A stretch of 64,000 nt of DNA from Tessaracoccus coleopterorum (GCF_011174705.1 NZ_JAANIJ010000001.1:1426001-1490000); one strand, 5' to 3'; counted from the stretch's first letter, positions 40,377 to 56,285 are shown. Notes: generated from the sequence alone by a model not told the origin. A program made the numbers and translations.

Positions 40377-41824
40377 GGCTGGTCTCCTCGGGTCTCGGTG
40401 TGGCTCGGGACGGGCTCTGGGCTGGGGCAAGCGGCAGACTCATGGTGAACGTGGATCCCTCATCGACGACGGACTCGATGTCCAGACGACCATGATGGGC
40501 GCCGACGATGGACTCCACGATGCTGAGGCCCAGCCCTGCCCCTGCTCATCCGTGGACGCCCGGCCAAAGCGCTCCCGCACGAGCCCGAGCTTGTCCCCAG
40601 GGATGCCGACTCCCTCGTCGCGCACCCACAACTCCACCTCTCCACGGTGCAGCCGTGAGCCCATCGAGATCACAGAGCCGCTGTGGAGTACTTGACGGCG
40701 TTCGCCGCCAGCTGGAGCCAGGCCTGGGTGATCCGGGTCGGATCGAGCCACGCCTCGGCGGTCGCGACTCCCTCGAGCCGCCACCGTCGCTCGCCCAGGG
40801 TGCGGGCCTTCTCGAACGTCTGGTCGGTCAGCAGGGCAAGGTCCGCCCACTGCGGCGTGACGAAGTCGGTCTGGCCGGCCTTCGCGAGGACGAGCAGGTC
40901 GTTGACGAGCCCACCCATCCGGTCGAGCTCATCGATCGCGAGGTCACGGGTCTGCCCCACATCGGCCGGGTCAAGGGATCGACCAGCTCGAGATGCCCCG
41001 CACGATGGTGATGGGGGTGCGCAGCTCGTGGCCCACGTCGTCGAGCAGGCGCCGCTGAGCGAGCACCGAACGCTGGATCCGGTCGAGCATCCGGTTGATC
41101 GTCGCGGAGAGCGCCGCGAGTTCGTGGCGTCCACGCACATCGACGCGCGTGGTCAGGTCGCCCTCGTCGATCGAGTCGGCGGCGATCCGCAGCTCGTCGA
41201 TCGGCTTCAGCATCCGCCCCACCAACGGCCAGGCCACGAGCGAGGCCACCGTGAGCATCACAGCCGCCGCGACGGTGTAGATGAGCATCGTGTTGCGCAA
41301 CTGCTGTGACACAAGGACGGCGTCGAAGACATGCACCAACGCCCCCTGCGCGTTGCCGACGATCACGGGAGCGACCAGGACGCGGTACCTACCCGTCGAC
41401 GTCTCGAGGGTCGTGATGACGACCTCATCACCCAGCGCCATCGGCCGCATGAGGGCGACGAGTTCGGCATCCTTCTCGGGCCTCAGCACCACATCGGTCG
41501 ACGCCACCCATCGCACCTTCTCACCCACGAACGCGAGCTCCCCTCAGCCTCGCTGACGACGGTGCGGGCCAGGTAGGTGCGCAGGAGCTCTGATGGCCCG
41601 GCAAAGGGCTGCCCGGTTCCCGGGTCGATCCCGTCCTCGGCCAGTACCCGCAGTTCGTCTCGGACGCGGATGAGTTGGGCATCGGTGCCGCCGACGATCT
41701 CGCGCTGCTGGATGGCCGCCACGATCGCTCCGGACGCAGCGAGCGTCAGCGCCGCCATCAGGATCATCGGCCCCATGATCCTGACCCGGAGGCTGGTGCG
41801 CGCCTTCCCGTCCGTCTCGGTCAT
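40373..41824 (-). CDS. Two-component sensor histidine kinase
   Basis: About 483 residues. TM1 (MGPMILMAALTLAASGAIVA), an extracellular domain of about 150 residues, TM2 (TMLIYTVAAAVMLTVASLVA), then HAMP (GRMLKPIDELRIAADSIDEG). The phospho-accepting His is in LLDDVGHELRTPIT. The ATPase has LQLAANAVKYS (N box), WVRDEGVGIPGDKLGLVRER (G1/F) and LGLSIVESIVGAHHGRLDIE (G2). Frame changes near 41540, 40975, 40675, 40545 and 40430 are each repaired by one base. The signal is unknown; the two small exported proteins nearby are candidate partners. Confidence 0.9.
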
Positions 41825-41864
41825 GGCCCCATCCTGCCCTGTCACGGTGTGCCAACGAACTCGC

Positions 41865-41880
41865 ATGAGAAGGCTCTCAT
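41865..41880. promoter_or_regulatory. Palindrome between the kinase operon and the exported protein gene
   Basis: ATGAGA-AGGC-TCTCAT, the same 16-base palindrome as the core of 39292-39311 with two changes in its centre. It sits between divergent genes (kinase start 41824, exported protein start 41949), so it could govern both. TGTGA-TGT-TCACA at 41914-41926 is a further short palindrome here. Confidence 0.6.
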
Positions 41881-41948
41881 CCGCAGCCACCTACCGCCCT
41901 CATGTTGCGGATGTGTGATGTTCACAACCGATCAGAAGGAGAAGGATC

Positions 41949-42334
41949 ATGGCCTGGAAGCTCTCAACCCCACTGGTGCTCGCCGGAGCGTTCGGCGTCG
42001 CGGCCGCCGGCGGCGGCCTGTTGACCTCGTTCGCCGATCCCGGCACCCCGTCCAGACGCCCACGCCGACGGTCAGCGCCCACCTGCCCGCGATGCCACCG
42101 TCGGTGCTCTCGGCCACGTCACCGGCCTCGCCGACCGAGTCGGCAACCGCAACCCCCGAGGCGTCCGCTGACACGCCCGCGTCCCCGGTGTCGACGACGT
42201 CCCCCTCACCCCGCAGACGCCCCAGTCGCCCATCTCAGCCAAGACGCCCGTCTCCCGGCCTCTCCGGTCAGCCCCACCTCACCGGTCACCCCGGCATCCC
42301 CGTCAGCCCGGCCTCGCCGTCCTCGGCCAACTGA
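41949..42334 (+). CDS. Small exported Pro/Ser/Thr-rich protein
   Basis: About 128 residues. A signal/membrane helix (PLVLAGAFGVAAAGGGLLTS) is followed by a low-complexity Pro/Thr/Ser/Ala region (VQTPTPTVSAHLPAMPPSVL, SPTESATATPEASADTPASP) that ends SPASPSSAN. Frame changes near 42052, 42215 and further on are inferred from where the Pro/Ser pattern continues. AAGGAGAAGG precedes the ATG. Organised like the acidic protein at 39365 (one helix plus PST linker) but without the poly-Asp tail. A shared upstream palindrome suggests common control. Confidence 0.65.
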
Positions 42335-42345
42335 CGGCCGACTCT

Positions 42346-42374
42346 CCGGCCCGCATCGCCGCGATGCGGGCCGG
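42346..42374 (+). terminator. Hairpin terminator
   Basis: Perfect 13-bp stem (CCGGCCCGCATCG and its complement) with a 3-base loop, 11 bases after the stop at 42334. Confidence 0.75.
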
Positions 42375-42415
42375 CATGCTGCACGGATGAACCCGCCTCG
42401 GACTAGGGTCGACGC

Positions 42416-43271
42416 ATGCCCAGCGACATTGCGATGCTCCGGGAGTGGCTGAAGTCGATCGACGACGACACCTTCGTCGCGCTCCCGCCCCGACCACCCG
42501 GAACGGCCCGACCGACGCGGCGGAGGTCCACGAGCGGGCATTCGAGCTCATTGATGCCCGCGGCCTCAGCAGGGACACACCGTACATCGGCGGCCACATC
42601 CAGTCGGAGGCCTTCAACAGCAGGGGCGCGATGGTCGGGGTGCTCGAGCTCCAGCACTCCGGCCACCTTGCGGCAATCCGTCAGCGCCTGACCACCATTC
42701 CCGACCACTTCGAGGTCTCCGGGGCACCTCCGGCAGGGAGACCTTCGCGATCGCCCTCCGCTTCGTCGCCGAGGAGATCGACCTCGCCGACGAGACGGCG
42801 GTCGAGGAGGCGGTGGAGGCGATGAACAGGGGCGGATTCTGGCCCGACGGGGATCCGAGGCTGCACGGGGTGGCCCTCACCCCGGAGCGGCTCGCCTGGT
42901 TGCACAGCGTCCTGGCCCACGGCGGCCACGACCTCTTCCTCCGCGAGCGGATCATCCAACTGCTCGACTCGCACCGTGCCCTGACCGACGGCGAACTCGA
43001 CGTCATCCTCGCCGACGCCCTCGCCGAACCGGACCATTGGTACTACAGCGCGCCCGCGCTCACCAACGCCCTGTTCGAGCGTGGGCGACGCGACGACGCC
43101 GTGGCGCTGGCCCTCGCGGTGGCGCCGTCAGCGGGTGAGGAGTTCCGCCCGCACGACTGCGGGCTGCTGACCTTCGCGCCGGACATGCGCACCCTGGAAC
43201 GGGCCTGCGAGCTCGGGGCGCTGCCGGAGGCCGAGGCCATCGCGGCCGCGCTTGGCGGCGCCGGGGCATAG
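42416..43271 (+). CDS. Hypothetical cytosolic protein
   Basis: About 285 residues; I do not recognise the family. The start reads MPSDIAMLREWLKSIDDDTF, then in the next frame AEVHERAFELIDARGLSRDT, and later FAIALRFVAEEIDLADETAV, WLHSVLAHGGHDLFLRERII, LDSHRALTDGELDVILADAL and APDMRTLERACELGALPEAE. It is mostly helical with HEAT-like spacing of Leu and Ala, without membrane segments. Frame changes near 42490 and 42725. Its own start follows a terminator, and the carboxylase gene begins 150 bases downstream, so linkage to either neighbour is unclear. Confidence 0.6.
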
Positions 43272-43422
43272 CGACGCAACCGCCGCTCCGCCTCCCGCGG
43301 GGCCCGCTTGTAGCTATCCCACAAACTTCATCAGGCGACATTGGGTGAGACTCGCGGCGCATCGGCCCTCCGCATGCGGAACAGTTGCATAGTCCGACGC
43401 CTGTCGTGCCCCAGGAGGTTCA

Positions 43423-48912
<5,490 letters not shown>

Positions 48913-48919
48913 CCCGGAC

Positions 48920-48948
48920 GCGGACGCCCACGACCAGTGGGTGTCCGC
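48920..48948. terminator. Hairpin between convergent genes
   Basis: GCGGACGCCCAC paired with GTGGGTGTCCGC (one G-U pair), 5-base loop, 8 bases after the carboxylase stop and 6 bases beyond the end of the convergent HTH gene. Confidence 0.7.
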
Positions 48949-48953
48949 GGGCC

Positions 48954-49205
48954 TCACCGGCCCGCCGCAACCGCCCCGTCGACCAGGTCGCTCAGTTCGC
49001 CGTCGGGTTCCCAACGCAGCAGGTCCCCGGGCTGACAGTCCAGGGCGCGGCAGAGGGCATCCAGGGTGGAGAACCGGACCGCCTTGGCCCGGCCGTTCTT
49101 CAGCACGGCGAGGTTCGCCGGCGTGATGCCGACGAGCTCGGCGAGGGTGCCGACGGCCATCTTCCGGCGGGCCAGCATGACGTCGATATCGACGATGATC
49201 GCCAT
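48954..49205 (-). CDS. Small XRE/HTH_26-type regulator
   Basis: 83 residues. The helix-turn-helix reads IVDIDVMLARRKMAVGTLAE then LVGITPANLAVLKNGRAKAV, and LDALCRALDCQPGDLLRWEP completes the YozG-type fold. The start at 49205 (MAIIVDID) is one of several close start codons. It follows the DUF2975 gene by 15 bases; DUF2975/YozG pairs are common and thought to be regulator plus membrane partner. The palindrome at 49743-49759 is its likely operator. Confidence 0.85.
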   Translation of the reverse strand: MAIIVDIDVMLARRKMAVGTLAELVGITPANLAVLKNGRAKAVRFSTLDALCRALDCQPGDLLRWEPDGELSDLVDGAVAAGR

Positions 49206-49220
49206 CACCACTCCCCGCCA

Positions 49221-49710
49221 CTAGACGACCTGATCCAGCTCGGAGCGGAGGTTGCGCACCTCGCCGGCCTGGTCGATGGCCTGCCGCAGCAGCCTGCGGA
49301 GCACGAGCACGAGCAGCGCGATACCCCCAGCACCAGGGAGGCGCCGCAGATGAGCCCGACCATCCCGGGGGCGACGTCTCCCGGTGCCAGCAGCACTCCG
49401 AGCGCGAGCGCGAGCAGAGAGGCAGCCACGAAGGCCCCGATGACGACGTCGACGTAGCGGAACGACGCCTCGGAGAAGACCGATCCGCGGCGCACAAGTG
49501 TCAGGAGGCGCCAGATGCACACCGCGAACACCTGCATGGTGAGCACCGCCAAGCCCCCGATGGCGACGAACGCGACACGCGCCCATCCCGGACACCGGGG
49601 TCGTCCAGGTCGTTCCAGACGGTGGGCAGGATCATCACCTGCACCACGAGCGACCCGGCCAGCGACAGCGCGATCACGGCCTTCAGCACGCCTATCGTGA
49701 CATTGCCCAT
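49221..49710 (-). CDS. DUF2975 membrane protein
   Basis: About 163 residues, four membrane helices: VLKAVIALSLAGSLVVQVMI, VAFVAIGGLAVLTMQVFAVC, YVDVVIGAFVAASLLALALG and a last one (VGLICGASLVLG, then GIALLVLVLRRLLRQAIDQA). The family hallmark VRRGSVFSEASFRYVDV is present. Frame changes near 49595 and 49325. It forms an operon with the HTH gene. Confidence 0.85.
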
Positions 49711-49742
49711 CTCGGACCTCCTCCACGCCCTTCGCCGAAAAT

Positions 49743-49759
49743 CTATCGTTTTACGATAG
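49743..49759. promoter_or_regulatory. Palindromic operator upstream of DUF2975/HTH
   Basis: CTATCGT-TTT-ACGATAG, perfect 7-base arms, 33 bases upstream of the DUF2975 start, in an AT-rich patch (rare in this window). Likely bound by the HTH protein of the operon. Confidence 0.55.
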
Positions 49760-49832
49760 CTTTCTCAAGACAGTCGACAGATCCGGCGGCAACCCGCCCT
49801 GGCGAAGCGGCCCACCCGCGGAGGATGAGCCC

Positions 49833-50334
49833 ATGACGACTCTGCGACCCATGACCTTCCGGGACGCCGCCGCCCTGCACGCGTCCTTCGCCACGCTCGG
49901 CTGGGACAAGCCGGCCGCCCTGTTCGAGGAGTACGCGCGACTTCACGCCCGCGGAGAGCGGGTCGTCCTCGTGGCGGAGGTCGACGGCGAACCTGCCGGC
50001 TACTGCACCCTGCGGTGGGCAGCCAACTATCCCCCGTTCCGGGCGGCGGGCATCCCGAACTCGTGGATCTCAATGTGCTGCCCGGTACCGGCGGCACGGC
50101 ATCGCAACCCTGCTGATGGACGCGCTGGAGGCGGCCGCCGCGGAGCGGTCGGACACGATCGGCCTCGGCGTCGGGCTGTACGCCGACTACGGCCCTGCCC
50201 AGCGGATGTATGTCCTGCGCGGCTACGTACCCGACGGGCGGGGCATCGTCTACGCCGACGAGCAGGTCGCTCCGGGCGGATCGATCCCCATCGACGACGA
50301 CGCCTGCCTGATGTTCACCAGGCGCCTGCGGTAG
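49833..50334 (+). CDS. GNAT-family N-acetyltransferase
   Basis: About 167 residues. MTTLRPMTFRDAAALHASFA at the start, then VVLVAEVDGEPAGYCTLRWA, and in the second frame RRHGIATLLMDALEAAAAER, the acetyl-CoA pyrophosphate loop. YADYGPAQRMYVLRGYVPDG is the usual C-terminal strand-helix. One base is missing near 50065. It lies between the DUF2975 operon (divergent) and the helR promoter region; the substrate is unknown. Confidence 0.85.
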
Positions 50335-50375
50335 GAGGGCCTCCCTCGACCAACCGGCCCTTCCGGGGGACACGT

Positions 50376-50400
50376 TACGGAAGGCCCGGGGCCTTCCGTA
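50376..50400. terminator. Long perfect hairpin after the acetyltransferase gene
   Basis: TACGGAAGGCCC and its perfect complement, separated by a single base, 42 bases after the stop. Probably the acetyltransferase terminator, isolating the helR promoter. Confidence 0.6.
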
Positions 50401-50421
50401 CCTCCAATCTATACCGGGCAG

Positions 50422-50440
50422 GGGCCTTGTGGCAAGGCCC
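50422..50440. promoter_or_regulatory. Candidate rifamycin-associated element (RAE)
   Basis: GGGCCTTG-TGG-CAAGGCCC, a perfect 19-base inverted repeat, 84 bases upstream of the helR start and just downstream of a TATACC that could be a -10 box (50410-50415). Actinomycete rifamycin-induced genes carry a 19-bp inverted repeat of this size and GC pattern; identity with the published element is from memory and was not checked. Confidence 0.6.
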
Positions 50441-50524
50441 AACCGCGGAGCAGAATCGCTCTCCTGCACCGCCGCCCCGCCCTCACCCGAGGGCCCTGGG
50501 CGGCATCGGTCAGGAGGAACGCCC

Positions 50525-52648
50525 ATGCAGCTGTCCGTCTTCAACCTTCCCCCGCGCGCCACGCCAAGGCCGACCCGACCCTGATCGGACCCGACGACGA
50601 GCGCCTCACCGCGATCGCCGCCACCCTGGCGACACAGGTCGCCGAGGCCGGGCGCCGCCTCGATGAGCTCCGGCTCGAGCCGGCGGGGAACGGCCGCAAG
50701 GCCCTCGACCGCGACCTCGCGATCCACCACCTCACCTCCCGGTTGGGAGTGCTGCGGCGCTTCGGGGTCGACGTGTGCCTCGGCAGGATGGTGCCGACCG
50801 ACGGGAGCGACCCGGTGTACGTCGGGCGCGTCGGACTCACCGACTCCGACGGCGATCCGCTCCTGATCGACTGGCGGGCTCCGGCCGCCGAGCCGTTCTT
50901 CGCCGCCACCCACGCGGCACCGGCCGGGCTCGCCAGCCGCCGCCGCTACCGGTGGCGCGACGGCCGCGTCGTCGACTACTGGGACGAGGTGTTCAGCGGC
51001 GAGGTCGGCCCCAGCGCGGCACACGACGACCAGTCGGCCTTCATCGCGAGCCTGGCCGGGCGCAGGACGAGCCGGATGCGCGACGTGCTGGCCACGATCG
51101 CGTCCGATCAGGACGCCGTCATCCGCGCCGACGCAGACGGGGCGCTGGTGGTCGACGGTGGGCCGGGCACCGGCAAGACCGTCGTGGCGCTGCATCGCGC
51201 GGCGTACCTGCTCTACGAGGACCCACGCCTCGGCAGCCGCGGCGGGGTGCTCGTGATCGGCCCGCACCGCGGCTACCTCCATTACGTCGCCGACGTGTTG
51301 CCGGCCCTCGGGAGGACGGCGTCGCCGTCGCCACGCTCGCGGACCTCGTCCCCCAGGGCAGGGACGCCGGGCCCGAGACCGACCCCGAGGTGGCGCGCCT
51401 GAAGTCCTCTGCCCGCCTGCAGGACGCCGTCGAGGCGGCGGTCGCGTTCTACGAGGAGGCCCCGACGGACGCGCTGACGGTGGAGACGGCCTGGTCGGAG
51501 GTCGAGGTGGAGGCCGCGGACTGGCAGGAGGCGTTCGGCTCACCCGAGCCGGGCACGCCGCACAACGAGGCGCGCGACGACGCCTGGGAGGCGTTGCTCG
51601 ACATCCTCGTCGACAAGCACGGGGGCGACGACGACCTGGATGAGGCCGACGTGCGGGCCTCCCTGGCAGGCAACGGGGAACTGCGCGACGCCTTCCGCGC
51701 GGCCTGGCCGATCCTCCACGCCGACGACCTCGTCTCCGACCTGTGGTCGGTCCCGGCGTACCTCAGGCTGTGCGCACCGTGGCTCTCCCCGGAGGAACGG
51801 GTGACCCTGCGCAGGCCCGAGGGGTCACCGTGGACGCAGGCAGACCTGCCGTTGCTCGACGCCATGCGCCGCAGGCTGGGCGATCCGGCCGCCTCGGCCC
51901 TGCGGCAGCGCGGGGCGACCGCGATCGCGGAGAACCGCGCCTACATGGACGACGTCGTGTCAGGGCTGCTCGCCTCCGACGACGACCCCGAGTCGCCCCT
52001 GCCCTACCTGAACCGGGCCTCGATCCGCGAGGCCCTGATCGATCGCGACGTCGCTCCGGCAGGGAAGCGCGACGCTCTTGCAGGGCCGTTCGGGCACATC
52101 ATCGTCGACGAGGCGCAGGAGCTGACGGACGCGCAGTGGCAGATGGTGCTGGCCCGGTGCCCCTCGCGCGCCGTCACGGTCGTCGGGGACAGGGGCCAGG
52201 CCCGCGACGGCTTCCCGAGAGCTGGGACGAGCGCCTCGCGCGGGTAGGGTTCGGGGCCGTCACCACCCGCACCCTCACCCTGAACTACCGCACCCCGCGG
52301 CAGGTGATGGAGGCCGCGGAACCGGTGATCCGCGCCGTGCTGCCGGACGCCAACGTGCCCGAGTCGGTGCGGGAGGGTCCCCGGTCCGCTACCGACCCGC
52401 CTCCGACCTCGGCCTGTTGGTGGACGGGTGGTTGACCGGGCACGAGGAGGGATCGTCGCGGTGATCGGCGAGCCGGGGTATCCGTCGTCCGAGCGGGTAA
52501 GCAGCCTCACTCCCGAGTTGGTGAAGGGCCTCGAGTTCGACCTGGTCGTGCTGGTGCGCCCCGACGAGTGGGGTGACGGCATCCGCGGGCTGTCGACCGC
52601 TACGTCGCCATGACGCGGGCGACCGACGAGCTGGTCATCCTCAGCTGA
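50525..52648 (+). CDS. helR: HelR-type RNA polymerase recycling ATPase (UvrD/HelD-like)
   Basis: Superfamily 1 ATPase of about 708 residues that, in related bacteria, dislodges stalled or rifamycin-bound RNA polymerase. The N-terminal HelR-specific part (FGVDVCLGRMVPTDGSDPVY, then VGRVGLTDSDGDPLLIDWRA, WRDGRVVDYWDEVFSGE) precedes Walker A (GALVVDGGPGTGKTVVALHR). Later motifs are FGHIIVDEAQELTDAQWQMV, VTVVGDRGQA, TRTLTLNYRTPRQVMEAA, VKGLEFDLVVLVRPDEWGDG and YVAMTRATDELVILS. Frame changes near 50553, 51313, 52213, 52380 and 52598. The 19-bp inverted repeat upstream suggests induction by rifamycins. Confidence 0.8.
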
Positions 52649-52800
52649 GCGGCCGAGGTACGCCAGCGCCTGCGACGCCTCTTCCTGCTCCCACTGCCGG
52701 CAGCGGTGGCGGGCCGGACCGACAGCCCCGGCGCAAGCCTTCTCCCGAACCCACTCCAAGGGCCGACGGTCCGCGATCTACGCTCAGACACCGGCGCGCA

Positions 52801-53778
52801 TCAGGCCTCCCGACCGCGGCGGAAGCGCCGCTTGAGCGTGCCATCGGGCAGCTCCGGGGCCCGCAGGCGCGGCACCGGGCCGCGGTATCCGGGCACGCGG
52901 CCGAAGCGGTCGTCAGGCGCCTCGTTCCACTCGGAGCGGAGCCGCGCGATGTCCTCGTGGCTACGGCCGATGAAGTTCCACCACATCACGATCCCTCGTC
53001 GAACGGTTCCCCGCCGAGCAGCATGATCCGGGCTGGCGCGTCGGTCGGGTTGTGCAGCCGCAGGTGGCCGAGGCCCGCGTCGCGGACCCCGAGGACGCTG
53101 TTGTCGAGGCGCACACCATCGAACTCGACGTGACCGGTGTCGACGAGGACGCCGTGCTCGAAGCCCGGGTCGACCTCGGTCTCCCAGGTCGTGCCCGGGC
53201 GAGCCAGATCTCGGAACCGAGCAGCGGCGTCTCGGTGTGCACCGGCGAACCGGACGCGCCGAGCGAGCCGATGAACGTGCGGGCCTGCACACCGGGGTGG
53301 TCGTCCCAGACCTCCGGCTCGTGATGCTGGAACTCCCGGGTGAGGTCCTTCGCCCGGTCGGGCAGCACCACCCACAGCTGCACCCCGTGCAGGGCGGCAC
53401 GGCTCCTCGTCGACACCTCGGAGTGGGAGATCCCGTATCCCGACGTCATCAGGTTCACCTGCCCGGGCAGCACCATGGCGTGCACGCCACCGGAGTCACG
53501 GTGCTCGATCTCGCCGGAGAACAGCCAGCTGACGGTCTGCAGCGACGTGTGGGGTGGGGCGGCACGTCCATGCAGGCGCCCTCTTCCGGGCCGTAGTGGT
53601 CGATGAAGCACCAGGCGCCCACGAAGGATCGGCGCAGGTTCGGCAGCGTGCGCCGCACCCGGAGGGCGTCCTCGCCCCGAGCGCGACGTCCTTCGGCGGG
53701 AACGTGTCGACCAGGTCGGGACGATGCTCGAACGGGACGGGCAGTCGAGCACGGGGCGTCGGTCTCGGTGTTGCTCAT
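52801..53778 (-). CDS. Pirin-family protein
   Basis: Bicupin protein of about 325 residues. Blocks: NLRRSFVGAWCFIDHYGPEE with MDVPPHPH, HTSLQTVSWLFSGEIEHRDS, GGVHAMVLPGQVNLMTSGYG, ISHSEVSTRSRAALHGVQLW, with His and Glu positions of the metal-binding pirin motif. The C-terminal half has HLRLHNPTDAPARIMLLGGE and NFIGRSHEDIARLRSEWNEA, both typical. Frame changes near 53725, 53550, 53195 and 52990. Function in bacteria varies (quercetinase-like or redox-related regulation). It is divergent from the flavin oxidoreductase, with a gap of about 110 bases. Confidence 0.88.
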
Positions 53779-53887
53779 GGCGGCTCCTCTCCTCCGAACA
53801 CCATCCCCCGGGGTAGGCGGCCGGTCAAGGTCCCGGACAACCCGGTTGCCGGGCGGGTTAGGCTCGTCGACGAAGGGGTGCCAGGAA

Positions 53888-54960
53888 GTGAGAGCTGTCG
53901 ACGCCATCGTCATCGGGGCGGGTCAGGCCGGGCTTTCGGCCGCTTACCACCTGCAGCGCCTCGGCATCGACTTCGTCGTCCTCGACGCCAACGAGCATCC
54001 CGGCGGGGCATGGCAGCACCGCTGGGATTCCCTGACGATGCGCGACGTGCACGGGGTGGCCGACCTGCCGGGTATGCCCGTGCCGGACCTCGACCCGACG
54101 GCGCGCGCGAACGAGACGGTGCCCGCCTACTTCGCCAGCTATGAGGCCCACTTCCACCTCCCGGTCGAGCGCCCCGTCACGGTCACCTCCGTGACCCCGG
54201 AGGGCCCGTCACCGGACGCGCTCCTCACCGTCGACACCTCCGACGGACGCTGGTCCACCCGCGCCATCGTCAACGCCACCGGTACCTGGGACACGCCGTT
54301 CCTCCCCTACTATCCCGGCGCCCGAGACTTCACCGACCCACAGTTCCACACGGCCAGCTACCCGGGCCCCGAGTTCTTCCGCGGTAAGCGGCTGGTGGTG
54401 GTCGGAGGTGGCGCCTCCGCGGTCCAGTTCATCGGCGAGCTGGCGGGCATCGCCTCCGGCATCGTCTGGGTGACGCGCCGCGAGCCGGTGTGGCGAACCG
54501 GGGACTTCGACCCGGAGGCCGGGCGCGAGGCGGTCGCCATGGTGGAGGACCGCGTCCGGCGTGGCCTGCCTCCCCGCTCGGTGGTGAGCGTCACCGGGTT
54601 GGCGCTGCGCCCACAGGAGCGCAGGGCGGCGGAGATGGGCATCTACGAGGCACGCCGCCCGATGTTCGACCATGTTGAGGCGGACGGTGTGCGCTGGGCC
54701 GACGATTCTTTCGAGCGTGCCGATGCGATCGTCTGGGCGACCGGGTTCCGGGCCAGCATCGGGCACCTCACGCCCCTGCGGCTGCGTGGCGTGAGCGGGG
54801 GCATCCAGCTGGAGGCGCCCCGCGACCCGCACACGTACACAACTGCCGCCCGTGATGGGCGCATCCACTTCGTCGGCTACGGGCCCTCCGCCTCGACGAT
54901 CGGTGCGACGCGGGCGGGCGGGTGGCCGCGCTCGCCGTCCGCGACCAGTTGGCCCGCTGA
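53888..54960 (+). CDS. FAD/NAD(P)-dependent oxidoreductase (flavin monooxygenase-like)
   Basis: About 357 residues. The FAD-binding Rossmann motif is at the very start (VDAIVIGAGQAGLSAAYHLQ), with GGAWQHRWDSLTMRDV; the NAD(P)-binding motif is in the middle (KRLVVVGGGASAVQFIGELA). IVNATGTWDTPFLPYYPGA and DAIVWATGFRASIGHLTPLR are the ATG motifs of this group. One base is missing near 54918; the corrected end reads RVAALAVRDQLAR. The start (GTG 53888) is chosen because the Rossmann strand begins a few residues later. Substrate unknown. Confidence 0.85.
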
Positions 54961-55016
54961 CCCTCGCTGCGCCCTGTGGAGTCCGCGTCCAGGGTTCTCC
55001 TGCCCGCAGGTTCGCG

Positions 55017-56166
55017 CTAGAAGTCGAAGTCGAGGTCGGAGATGAAGTCGCCGATGCCCTCCACGAAGCCTCCCAGCCCGTCCGCCACGTCACCGATGCC
55101 GCCGAGCACGTCGCCGATGTCGAACATCGCATCGAAGTCCCCGAACATCGCCATGGAGTAGGCGAAGTCGACGCCCAGATCCATCCACAGCAGACCCTCC
55201 ATGATGCCGCCGTCCCCGAAGCCACCACCCTCGCTGGCCTTCGCCACATCCCCGAACACCTTCGCCCAGTGCGCGGCGACGCCGAACACCAGCGCGTAGG
55301 GAAGGTAGCGGCTGAAGATGCCCGCGGCCTCCTCGGAGCTGAACTGGTCGGCCTCCGCCGTCGCAAGGTACTTCTTGAAGCCGAGCGCCTGGATCATCGC
55401 CGCGGTGCCGGTCGCGGTGCGGGGCACGCGCCTCTTGACGCGCCTCGCCGCGAAGACGGCAGCGCCGATCAGGATGCCCGCCGAGAGGAGGGTCCACAGC
55501 GAGAGCGTGTTGACGAACATCAGGAGGCAGTAGGCACCCAAGGCGATCCAGCCGAGGGCGGCGAGGCATCCGGCCGACTTCGAGCGGGGGTCCTTGTCAT
55601 ACCAGCCGTTGTTGACCGTCTGCGCGTACAGCTCGTTCTGCAGGCCACGCACATCTCCACCGCGGAGCTGCGTCCAACGGCTCATCAGGACGCCGTTCGC
55701 GTCCGCAACCGAGAACAGCGAACGGAGCAGCCGCTCCTCGAACGGGTCGAGGCGGTCGCCGGCAGGTTGAGGATCGACAGCGGTGATCTGCCAGTCGCGG
55801 GCCTTCTTCTTCGGATCCGCCTGCCGCTTGGCGTCGGCGTCCACCGCCTTGATCCTCAACCAGCCGCGCACCGCGAGATCGACGACGGTGGCGGTGATGT
55901 CGCGCATCTCGGCCTGCCCGTCGACGATGGTGCCGACGAGCCCCGGGCGGAGCCCGCGCGGCGGCGAGAACGCGACGGCGACCTCGCCGGAGTACTCACG
56001 ACCCGGCTGCACCTTCGTGATGGGCGCCGACTGCCCCACGGGTGGCACGAGGCCCGGGGTCAGCCCGACGAAGATCCGGTCGTGGAAGAACCGGTTGGCG
56101 AGCGCTCCGACGGCGAACAGCGCGCCGGAGCCGAGGACCGCGATGACCAGAAACCCGAGTTCCATG
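55017..56166 (-). CDS. DUF2207-type membrane protein
   Basis: About 382 residues, intact. An N-terminal membrane helix (ELGFLVIAVLGSGALFAVGA) leads to a folded domain with VPPVGQSAPITKVQPGREYS, ITATVVDLAVRGWLRIKAVD and RLDPFEERLLRSLFSVADAN. A central pair of helices (LAALGWIALGAYCLLMFVNT, LWTLLSAGILIGAAVFAARR) is followed by ALGFKKYLATAEADQFSSEE and IFSRYLPYALVFGVAAHWAK, the DUF2207 hallmark. The end is Gly/Asp-rich (GGFVEGIGDFISDLDFDF). Start at 56166 is preferred over 56175: GGGAGG is 10 bases before the former and 1 before the latter. Function unknown. Confidence 0.82.
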
Positions 56167-56285
56167 GAAGACATGCCTCCCATTGTGTCGGACGAGGCAA
56201 CCAGCCGCACCGGCGCCGATCGGCGGTCTCGAGGAGCTCAGGCCCCGGTCGCGGAGTCAGCGTCAGGCCATGCGCCCCGCGCCGG

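Noticed and set aside
41914..41926. CRP-like site TGTGA-TGT-TCACA
   Set aside because: Perfectly symmetric, but the 3-base spacer is shorter than the 6-base spacer of CRP/GlxR sites; kept only as a note in the neighbouring palindrome entry.
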